Assembly: GCA_030017935.1 (NCBI GenBank)
Contig: JASEGF010000081.1
Span: 1-8,668, forward strand
Direction: 5' to 3'
Length of the DNA stretch: 8,668 bases
Origin: Bacteroidales bacterium
GTDB taxonomy: Bacteria > Bacteroidota > Bacteroidia > Bacteroidales > DTU049
In this document: positions 1 to 5,589 of the stretch, piece after piece
Layout: the number at the start of each line of letters is the position of its first letter
Numbering within the stretch: position 1 is the stretch's first letter
Translations under genes and position numbers: made by a program
The notes under the pieces: generated by a model
Databases searched by the model: none
Seen by the model: only the letters and a program-made list of their open reading frames with translations
Told to the model about the DNA's origin: nothing

Positions 1-1599
1 TTGTTTTTCTGTGTCACTATAGCAATAAATAGTTTTTTGTTTATTTCTCACTCTAAATAATGGTGTTTGTAATACATATAGATGTCCAGCTTTTATTAAA
101 TCTGGATAAAACTTTAAGAAAAACGTAAGAAGAAGTAATCTGATATGTTTACCATCCTCATCGGCATCAGTAGCTATTATCACATTATTATATCTTAAAT
201 TGTCAAGTCCATTATCAATATTAAGAGCAGCTATCAGAAGAGCAAATTCTTCATTAGCAAAAATAGATTTTTTGGCAGCTTTATGAACATTTAGAGGTTT
301 CCCTTTTAAGCTAAAAACTGCTTGAATATTAGCATCACGAGCTTTAGTAATGCTACCACTAGCAGAGTCTCCTTCTGTAATGAAAATAGAAGTTTCTAGT
401 CTACGTTCATGATTTGTATTAAAATGTATTTTACAATCACGTAATTTTTTGTTATGCAAACTAGCTTTTTTCAGCACTTCACGAGATACTTTTTTTATAT
501 TATTAATGTCTTTTCTTTGTTTTTCGTTAAAAAGTATTTTTTCTTGAATAGCTTTTGCAATATCAGGACGGCGATGTAGTTCATTATCTAAATTTTTCTT
601 TAGCACCTCTCCTATATATGATCTAATAGATTTGCCATTAGGTACCATATACATTGAACCTAGTTTGGTTTTAGTTTGTGATTCAAAAACTGGTTCATGA
701 ATTCTAATGGAGAGAGTAGTTAAAAGTCCATTACGTATATCTGATGCATCATAGTTTTTATTATAGAAATTCCTAATAGTTTCTACATAAGCTTCTCTGA
801 AAGCTTGTACATGTGTGCCGCCTTGTACAGTATATTGCCCATTAACATATGAAAAAGTTTCTTCATTAGCATCACCCATAGCATAAGTGAAAGCAAATTC
901 GAAATCTTCGTCCTCAATATGAATGATATCAAACATTACCTCACTAGAAATTCTTTTTTGTAATAAGTCTATAATTCCATTTTCACTGTAAAATTCTTTG
1001 TCATTATAAATTATTTTCAATTTTTTATTAAGGCAAACGTAGTTCCATAGCATATCTTCGATAAACTCATCATGGAATTCATATTGTCCAAAAATTTCTT
1101 CATCAGGTATAAATTGCACTAAAGTACCATTAGCCTCATCAGAATCAAAATTTCTAGTAGTTTGCAAAACACCTTTAGAAAATATAGCTTCTACAGCTTT
1201 ATGCTCTCTATATGATACAACTCTATAATATTGAGAAAGAGCATTTACAGCTTTAGCTCCGACTCCATTGAGGCCAACAGTTTTTTTGAAAGCTACACTA
1301 TCATATTTAGCACCTGTATTAATTTTAGATACTACATCTACAACTTTACCTAGTGGTATTCCTCTACCATAATCTCTCACACTAACTAAATTATCTTTGA
1401 GCGAAATTTCTATCTTGCTATATTTCACCATTAGAAATTCATCAATAGAATTATCAATAGTTTCTTTTAATAAAACATAGATACCATCATCTCTAGAGCT
1501 GCCATTGCCTACTTTTCCTATATACATGCCTGGGCGCACACGTACATGTTCGTTCCACGATAAAGATATTATGTGTTCTTCAGTATATTTAGCATTCAT
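1..1599 (-). CDS. parE: DNA topoisomerase IV subunit B (ParE), 5' part; C-terminus off the left edge
   Basis: This is the ATPase and TOPRIM subunit of a type IIA topoisomerase, which with ParC decatenates and relaxes DNA using ATP. The frame is open from the ATG at 1599 to base 1 (533 codons, no stop). Visible motifs in order: the GHKL ATP site with E46, D49 and N50 in ETIDNSIDEF; DYGRGIP at 76-82; an ATP-lid-like stretch ending GLNGVGAKAVNALS; the QTK loop at 308-310 (FESQTKTKLG), whose lysine contacts the ATP gamma-phosphate in this family; TOPRIM TEGDSASG with E409; and DADEDG at 478-483, supplying the metal-binding aspartates. Perhaps about 100 residues are missing, judging from usual ParE length. 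It has no large insertions in the visible part. ParE is preferred over GyrB because of overall similarity to Bacteroidota ParE (for example the start RPGMYIGKVG and LLLLTFFLKFYPDLI). A GyrB assignment is less likely, and an alignment would settle it. No Shine-Dalgarno precedes the ATG. Confidence 0.9.
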   Translation of the reverse strand, partial: MNAKYTEEHIISLSWNEHVRVRPGMYIGKVGNGSSRDDGIYVLLKETIDNSIDEFLMVKYSKIEISLKDNLVSVRDYGRGIPLGKVVDVVSKINTGAKYDSVAFKKTVGLNGVGAKAVNALSQYYRVVSYREHKAVEAIFSKGVLQTTRNFDSDEANGTLVQFIPDEEIFGQYEFHDEFIEDMLWNYVCLNKKLKIIYNDKEFYSENGIIDLLQKRISSEVMFDIIHIEDEDFEFAFTYAMGDANEETFSYVNGQYTVQGGTHVQAFREAYVETIRNFYNKNYDASDIRNGLLTTLSIRIHEPVFESQTKTKLGSMYMVPNGKSIRSYIGEVLKKNLDNELHRRPDIAKAIQEKILFNEKQRKDINNIKKVSREVLKKASLHNKKLRDCKIHFNTNHERRLETSIFITEGDSASGSITKARDANIQAVFSLKGKPLNVHKAAKKSIFANEEFALLIAALNIDNGLDNLRYNNVIIATDADEDGKHIRLLLLTFFLKFYPDLIKAGHLYVLQTPLFRVRNKQKTIYCYSDTEKQ

Positions 1600-1624
1600 T
1601 TTTATATTTAGTTTATATTTATTA

Positions 1625-1632
1625 CAAAATTA
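1625..1632 (-). promoter_or_regulatory. Candidate -7 promoter box of parE
   Basis: On the minus strand this reads TAATTTTG, a full match to the Bacteroidota sigma-ABfr -7 consensus TAnnTTTG. It lies 25 nt upstream of the parE ATG, which would give a short leader of about 20 nt. No clear -33 TTTG is present at the expected distance. It is embedded in a 12-mer (1622-1633) that is identical to one upstream of purM. A second TAATTTTG occurs at 1767-1760 on the same strand, so chance matches in this AT-rich DNA are possible. The rest of the 1600-1800 gap shows no convincing terminator, RNA gene or small ORF, so purM transcripts may read through into parE. Confidence 0.4.
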
Positions 1633-1800
1633 CTAAAATTTATTGAAGCTAATTGCATTTAACCATTATAAAATTTAGAAAAATTTTAATAAAATAATAT
1701 CTTCATATAATTGTGTTTAACAAATAATTTTTGGGAAAATATATTAATTGATCTCTTAACAAAATTAAATAGAAGGTGTAAAGTGCATGAATATTAGGAT

Positions 1801-2967
1801 TTAATTGTAAACAAAGACACCATGTTTTGAGTCAATAACTATTTCAGTAGTATCATTATTTTCTACATAGCCTATTTGTTTGGCTTTCACATTATATTTC
1901 CCACTAATAGCTATAATTTCACTTGCTAGATCTGCTGGCACATACAATTCTAAACGATGTCCCATATTAAAAATCTCATACATTTGCATCCAATCAATAT
2001 TTGCTGAAGTTTTAATCATTTCAAACAATGCAGGGACAGAAAATAAATTATTTTTTATTATTCTCAAATTATTAATAAATCTTTTTACTTTAATTTGTCC
2101 ACCACCAGTGCAATGAATAATGCCATGAATATCATTACAGTAATATTGAAAAATTTCTTTCATAATAGGTAGGTAGGTTTTAGTAGGGCTCAGAATAAAT
2201 TTGCCCATATCTAATCCAGCAATAGGAGACTCATCAGTTAATAAATAATTTCCACAATATATCAAATCATTTTCAGTATTGTTATCAAAAGATTCAGGAT
2301 ACAGATTTTTATAAATATTATTTAATAAAGTATGTCTAGCCAGGGTGAGTCCATTGCTGCCAATACCACTATTAGGCATATCTTCCCAATGAGCTTGGGC
2401 AGTAGATTCTAATCCTATTATCACATCACCACTTTGAATATTTTTATTATCTATATAATGATTTTCAGAAATAAATGAAGCAGCCACAGCATCTAATGTT
2501 AATGTTTTAGTTAAATCACCAATGTCAGCAGTTTCTCCACCAGTAAGCATAATATCTATATTATACTCAGACATTTTATTTGTGAATTTTTCAAAACCTT
2601 GTATTATAGCAGATATTACATCTTGATTTATCAAATTTCTATTCCTCCCAATGATATTTGTTAAATAGAATGGACCAGTGCTGCCAATGCATAAGATATC
2701 ATCAGTATTCATCACTATAGCATCTATTGCTAAATTTTCCCATACAGATAGATCACCTGTTTCCTTATAATAAATATATGCTAAAGCAGATTTAGTACCA
2801 GCTCCATCTGCATGTAGAGCGATTAATTGTTTATCAAAAGGTGAAGGGAATAAATTGCAAAAAGTAGTTGTAGATATGCCATGAGATAAATTTTTTATAG
2901 CATTAAAAACATCTTGTTTTTGGCTAGAAGCTCCATATCTATCATAAGCATTGTAGATTTTATTCAT
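1801..2967 (-). CDS. purM: Phosphoribosylformylglycinamidine cyclo-ligase (AIR synthetase, PurM)
   Basis: PurM carries out the fifth step of de novo purine synthesis in the cytosol: ATP-dependent ring closure of FGAM to aminoimidazole ribonucleotide. The 388-aa protein shows the ATP-binding PurM/SelD/HypE-superfamily motifs in order: HADGAGTKS (52-60), the AIDAIVMNTDDILCIGST helix-strand (80-97), TGGETADIGD (142-151), GSNGLTLAR (203-211), SPTKTYLP (260-267), HCTGGG (285-290) and FNMGHRLEL (333-341). The last corresponds to FNMGIGM in E. coli. It is about 40 residues longer than the E. coli enzyme, as is usual for the Bacteroidota form, and appears intact. The start at 2967 is chosen because the N-terminus MNKIYNAYDRYGASSQKQDV matches the family start and lies just downstream of a candidate promoter. 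It stands alone, 201 bp before parE on the same strand, not in a pur operon. No Shine-Dalgarno is seen. Confidence 0.95.
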   Translation of the reverse strand: MNKIYNAYDRYGASSQKQDVFNAIKNLSHGISTTTFCNLFPSPFDKQLIALHADGAGTKSALAYIYYKETGDLSVWENLAIDAIVMNTDDILCIGSTGPFYLTNIIGRNRNLINQDVISAIIQGFEKFTNKMSEYNIDIMLTGGETADIGDLTKTLTLDAVAASFISENHYIDNKNIQSGDVIIGLESTAQAHWEDMPNSGIGSNGLTLARHTLLNNIYKNLYPESFDNNTENDLIYCGNYLLTDESPIAGLDMGKFILSPTKTYLPIMKEIFQYYCNDIHGIIHCTGGGQIKVKRFINNLRIIKNNLFSVPALFEMIKTSANIDWMQMYEIFNMGHRLELYVPADLASEIIAISGKYNVKAKQIGYVENNDTTEIVIDSKHGVFVYN

Positions 2968-2983
2968 AAATAAATATTTTTTA

Positions 2984-2991
2984 CAAAATTA
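2984..2991 (-). promoter_or_regulatory. Candidate -7 promoter box of purM
   Basis: The minus strand reads TAATTTTG, a full match to the Bacteroidota -7 box TAnnTTTG, 16 nt before the purM start codon, which would give a leader of only about 10-15 nt. The flanking 12-mer GTAATTTTGTAA (2992-2981) is identical to the one before parE. The -33 region would fall around 3008-3016, which is the junction of the inserted element described below. No clear TTTG is found there, so upstream promoter sequence may have been replaced by the insertion. Confidence 0.45.
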
Positions 2992-3003
2992 CAAATAAAC
3001 AAA

Positions 3004-3012
3004 ATAAAAAAG
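3004..3012 (+). repeat. Target site duplication, left copy
   Basis: ATAAAAAAG, identical to 3255-3263 and directly abutting the left terminal repeat. It is low in complexity (an A-tract), but its exact abutment to both ends of the inverted repeat supports a true target duplication. Confidence 0.65.
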
Positions 3013-3027
3013 GGTTCTATAAAGTTT
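3013..3027 (+). repeat. Left terminal inverted repeat of the MITE-like element
   Basis: Reads GGTTCTATAAAGTTT. It matches the reverse complement of 3240-3254 with one mismatch (A for C at position 11). This is the purM-proximal end of the element, 45 bp from the purM start codon. Confidence 0.75.
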
Positions 3028-3043
3028 ACTGTGGGTTAATTAT

Positions 3044-3178
3044 TTTACCACAAAGGACACCAAGATATTACACAAAGTTCACAAAGTGCCATTATTTAAT
3101 AAATAGCATTAAAGTTTATAATTTTCTTTCATTTTTTCTCTGTGTTATTTGTGCATTCTTTGATAACTTTGTAGTTAA
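3044..3178. repeat. Internal imperfect inverted repeat with iterated CACAAAG heptads
   Basis: The left arm (3044-3086) contains CACAAAG-like heptads starting at 3049, 3058 (CACCAAG), 3071 and 3080, spaced 9, 13 and 9 bp. The right arm (3138-3178), read on the minus strand, has TACAAAG, ATCAAAG, CACAAAT and CACAGAG starting at 3173, 3164, 3153 and 3144, spaced 9, 11 and 9. The arms therefore pair with each other around a loop of about 50 nt. They lie wholly inside the MITE-like element. Whether this acts as DNA (protein-binding array), as an RNA hairpin, or is only the remains of a longer palindrome cannot be told from the sequence. Confidence 0.6.
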
Positions 3179-3239
3179 TATTCAACTGTCCAATAATTAA
3201 TAAAATATAAAATTACTTTTTTTAATATTTACCTACTCA

Positions 3240-3254
3240 AAACGTTATAGAACC
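3240..3254 (-). repeat. Right terminal inverted repeat of the MITE-like element
   Basis: On the minus strand this reads GGTTCTATAACGTTT, the partner of 3013-3027. It ends two bases before the A-tract that forms the base of the terminator stem beginning at 3257. Confidence 0.75.
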
Positions 3255-3263
3255 ATAAAAAAG
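3255..3263 (+). repeat. Target site duplication, right copy
   Basis: ATAAAAAAG, identical to 3004-3012 and directly abutting the right terminal repeat. This copy includes the A-tract and first G of the terminator stem (3257-3271), so the original insertion target was the T-tail edge of that terminator. Confidence 0.65.
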
Positions 3264-3290
3264 GAGGTAATATGAATTACCTCCTTTTTT
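3257..3290 (-). terminator. Rho-independent terminator of the OmpA-family gene
   Basis: A perfect 15-bp stem (3276-3290 with 3257-3271) with a 4-nt loop contains a GC-containing core, GGAGGTAA / TTACCTCC, and ends in a T-tract in the minus direction, 20 bp past the stop codon of the 3311-5410 gene. It carries A/T tracts on both sides, so it could also terminate transcription from the other strand, though no plus-strand gene points into it. Its distal edge is the insertion site of the MITE-like element. Confidence 0.9.
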
Positions 3291-3310
3291 TAAAAGAATT
3301 ATTTTAAATT

Positions 3311-5410
3311 TTATTTATTAACATCTTTAATAATTTCTATTTGTACTGGTTTATTTTGTTCACCTGTGGGTACATAATCTTCACGAATAATTTGGAAAGT
3401 AGTTCGTCTATTTAATTGATGTGCAGCCTCTCGTTCATCTTCTGTTTTTAGTGAATTTATGTAATCTTCTGTTAATACAGTTCCTTTTGGGAAAGTATAT
3501 TCTTTGTTGTTTATTATGACAGTTTTATCACTTTCTAATACTCTAGGTACTCTCTCACCAAAACCTTTAGGTATTAATCTATCTGCTTCTATTCCTTTAG
3601 ATATCAGATAATCAACTACAGCCTTAGCACGTTTGAATGAAAGACTATCATTATATTCTAAAGATCCACGCAAGTCAGTATGTGAGCCTAACTCTATCAC
3701 AATTTTAGGATTATCTTTTAAAATTTCTACTAATCCATTTAAGCTATCTTGATATTGTGGTTTTAGTTGCCAATCATCGAAATCATATAAAATATCAGGT
3801 AGTACAATAGGTTTTTTAGGTATAGGAGCTAGATAAAAATCATGAACTAAATCTTTACTTCGGTCTAATCCGACAGTTGTTTCAATACCTTTTTCGTTAA
3901 AATAACCTTCTTTAGAAACATAAATTTGATAAGTATTATTTTCAAAAATTTGAGTTTTATCAAACATATAAAAACCTTTATCATTAGTAGAATCAATATA
4001 AATATTACCATCAGAACCTTCTACTCTAATAGCTGCTCCAGATATTGGTAATTTTGTACTATCATCATATACTATACCACTGATCGAAAAATAAATAGGA
4101 GGTAATTTAAATGAATAAATGTCATCCATTGAAGATAAGTTTCTATTACTTGAGAAAAATCCCATTTCTCTAGCTCCTTCAGTACGTAGAGTTGTAGGAT
4201 CATCTACAAATATAATGTGGAAATCATCCTGAGAAGAATTTAAAGGGTATCGTAGATTTTCAGGTGCTGTCCATTGTCCATCAATATATTCTGAACGATA
4301 TAAATCTAAGCCTCCCATACCTGGATGACCATCAGATGAGAAATATAAATATACTTTATTATTAATATATCTCAAAGTAGGGAATAGTTCATTGCCAGCA
4401 GTATTAATTACAGAACCTAAATTAACTGGTTGGCCAAAATCTTGATTTTTCTTTGTTTTTGTAGCCATCCATAAGTCTCTTCCACCAAAACCACCTGGCA
4501 TATTGCTAGAAAATATTATCATCATTTCATCACTAGACAAAGCTGGATGACCAACTGTAACACTAGAATCAGTTGTGAACGGTATTAGTACAGGCTCAGA
4601 CCAGGTACGACCACGTTTCATCGTGGTATAGATACTACAACCCAAAATTTTCTTTTTTTCTACCTTACATTTGGTAAAATAAAAAGTGTTAAATTTACTA
4701 TTGAAACAACCTACTCCCTCATTATGCTGAGTGTTTAAAATACCTTGATCATCAGCAGTTACTGGTGCTGACCAATTGCCTTTTTTATCTTTTTCAGCAG
4801 TGAAAAAATCTGTAAATGGTAAGCCTGTCCCTTCATCTACTCCTTTGCCGACGACACCATCTCTATTTGTAGTAAATATTATAGATCTATATTTTTTATC
4901 TGCCCATACAGGAGCAAAATCTTGATTTCTGGAATTTAGTTTCCTCTCACTAATGACCTCATGCAGAGTAGGATTATCCATCCAAGCTTTTGACAATTTA
5001 CATGATTCTATTTTTATATCAACTACGGTATCATTAGGCACTAATTGCTTATATTGTTCAAAATTAGCCAAGGCATCTTCGTAATTTGTTAATGTCATAT
5101 TTACTAAACCCGTATACCAAAAAACTTCTGGTTCAGGATATTGTGCTCTAATAACACGATTAAAATATGATAACGCTTTTCTAGCATCTCCCATATAATA
5201 ATAGCATAAACCTACTCTATACAATATCCTATTTTTTTCTAACTTGTTCTCTACTTTGGGATACGCTTTTAAATATAACTGTGAAGCACTATAATATTGA
5301 CTTAATTCATATTTTTCATCTGCTTCTGCTACTAAATTTTTTTGCCCAAAGGCAAAAATCCCAGTAAGAAATATTAAGATAAATGTGATTAAAATACTTT
5401 TATTCTGCAT
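3311..5410 (-). CDS. OmpA-family envelope protein with TPR, PD40 beta-propeller and CarboxypepD_reg-like domains (PorE-like)
   Basis: This is a 699-aa exported protein predicted to anchor to peptidoglycan in the periplasm or outer membrane. A Sec signal peptide occupies about residues 1-22 (K4, hydrophobic ILITFILIFLTGIFAFG). TPR-like helices cover 24-140. Beta-propeller blades of the PD40 type cover 160-435, with repeats such as IIFSSNMPGGFGGRDLW (298-314), LYFSSDGHPGMGGLDLY (355-371) and FFSSNRNLSSMDDIY (418-432). A CarboxypepD_reg-like beta-sandwich covers 442-527, and OmpA_C covers 536-676. The OmpA_C domain has the peptidoglycan-binding D579 (SHTD) and R594 (FKRA) and the end motif HQLNRRT. 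The same domain order is known from PorE (PG1058) of the type IX secretion system in Porphyromonas. That protein is a lipoprotein, whereas no lipobox cysteine is seen here. Bacteroidota carry many paralogues of this architecture, so a T9SS role is only a possibility. The gene is monocistronic, divergent from nqrA, and followed by a terminator. Confidence 0.85.
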   Translation of the reverse strand: MQNKSILITFILIFLTGIFAFGQKNLVAEADEKYELSQYYSASQLYLKAYPKVENKLEKNRILYRVGLCYYYMGDARKALSYFNRVIRAQYPEPEVFWYTGLVNMTLTNYEDALANFEQYKQLVPNDTVVDIKIESCKLSKAWMDNPTLHEVISERKLNSRNQDFAPVWADKKYRSIIFTTNRDGVVGKGVDEGTGLPFTDFFTAEKDKKGNWSAPVTADDQGILNTQHNEGVGCFNSKFNTFYFTKCKVEKKKILGCSIYTTMKRGRTWSEPVLIPFTTDSSVTVGHPALSSDEMMIIFSSNMPGGFGGRDLWMATKTKKNQDFGQPVNLGSVINTAGNELFPTLRYINNKVYLYFSSDGHPGMGGLDLYRSEYIDGQWTAPENLRYPLNSSQDDFHIIFVDDPTTLRTEGAREMGFFSSNRNLSSMDDIYSFKLPPIYFSISGIVYDDSTKLPISGAAIRVEGSDGNIYIDSTNDKGFYMFDKTQIFENNTYQIYVSKEGYFNEKGIETTVGLDRSKDLVHDFYLAPIPKKPIVLPDILYDFDDWQLKPQYQDSLNGLVEILKDNPKIVIELGSHTDLRGSLEYNDSLSFKRAKAVVDYLISKGIEADRLIPKGFGERVPRVLESDKTVIINNKEYTFPKGTVLTEDYINSLKTEDEREAAHQLNRRTTFQIIREDYVPTGEQNKPVQIEIIKDVNK

Positions 5411-5454
5411 ATGTAATTTTTTTTGCTAAGTTAATAAATTTTTTAATAATGAAA

Positions 5455-5483
5455 TAATATTTGAAAAATTTTTTCAAATATTA
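5455..5483. promoter_or_regulatory. Perfect 29-bp palindrome in the divergent intergenic region (candidate operator or 5'-UTR hairpin)
   Basis: The arm TAATATTTGAAAAA (5455-5468) is repeated in perfect inversion at 5470-5483 around a single central T (5469). It lies between the start of the OmpA-family gene (45 bp away) and the candidate -7 box of that gene, so it would fall near the start of its transcript as an operator or leader hairpin. The DNA is extremely AT-rich, which makes palindromes more likely by chance, but 14 of 14 paired positions is still uncommon. No specific regulator is recognised. Confidence 0.4.
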
Positions 5484-5498
5484 ACAATATTCATTTTG

Positions 5499-5506
5499 CA
5501 AATTTA
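5499..5506 (-). promoter_or_regulatory. Candidate -7 promoter box of the OmpA-family gene
   Basis: The minus strand reads TAAATTTG, a full match to the Bacteroidota TAnnTTTG box, about 88 nt before the start codon. No good -33 TTTG is seen upstream of it. If it is used, the leader would be about 80 nt and would contain the 5455-5483 palindrome. Confidence 0.35.
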
Positions 5507-5533
5507 TAAAAATAATATGATTTTTATTATTTT

Positions 5534-5566
5534 TTTGTAAAATATTAAAACAATTTTATAATTTAG
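5534..5566 (+). promoter_or_regulatory. Candidate promoter of the nqr operon
   Basis: TTTG at 5534-5537 is followed after 21 nt by TAATTTAG at 5559-5566, a 7-of-8 match to TAnnTTTG. The arrangement resembles the Bacteroidota -33/-7 promoter, with a slightly long spacer. Transcription would begin about 15-20 nt before the nqrA start. The surrounding sequence is nearly pure A/T, so this is tentative. Confidence 0.35.
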
Positions 5567-5589
5567 CAAATTGAAAATTTTAGATTAAG

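Larger units (their letters stand above)
3013..3254. mobile_element. MITE-like non-autonomous element, 242 bp, with terminal inverted repeats and 9-bp target duplication
   Basis: The two ends are inverted copies of one another: GGTTCTATAAAGTTT (3013-3027) pairs with 3240-3254 at 14 of 15 positions, and a weaker match continues to about 28 bp (22 of 28). Immediately outside lie identical 9-bp direct repeats, ATAAAAAAG, at 3004-3012 and 3255-3263. Terminal inverted repeats, an exact flanking duplication, small size and no coding capacity are the hallmarks of a MITE or an internally deleted insertion sequence moved in trans. A 9-bp duplication and ends beginning GG fit several families (for example IS1, or IS256 with 8-9 bp), and I cannot choose between them. 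The interior carries an imperfect inverted repeat with iterated CACAAAG heptads. The element sits between the terminator of the OmpA-family gene and the purM promoter. Confidence 0.75.

Noticed and set aside
1670..1690. AAAATTT-AGA-AAAATTTT weak hairpin between purM and parE
   Set aside because: It is all A/T with a short stem and no stable core, so it cannot be supported as a terminator.
1760..1767. Another TAATTTTG on the minus strand upstream of parE
   Set aside because: It is about 160 nt from the parE start, has no -33 partner, and such boxes arise easily by chance in this AT-rich gap. The closer copy at 1625-1632 is preferred.
1880..2116. Plus-strand ORF of 78 codons
   Set aside because: It lies wholly antisense inside purM, whose protein is fully conserved, and its own product resembles nothing.
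3261..3307. AAGGAGGTAAT followed by ATG, looking like a perfect Shine-Dalgarno with an 11-codon plus-strand ORF (MNYLLFLKELF)
   Set aside because: The whole signal is the stem-loop of the terminator for the minus-strand gene. The purine-rich stem makes the apparent ribosome binding site, the genes here do not use Shine-Dalgarno sequences, and the peptide is trivial.
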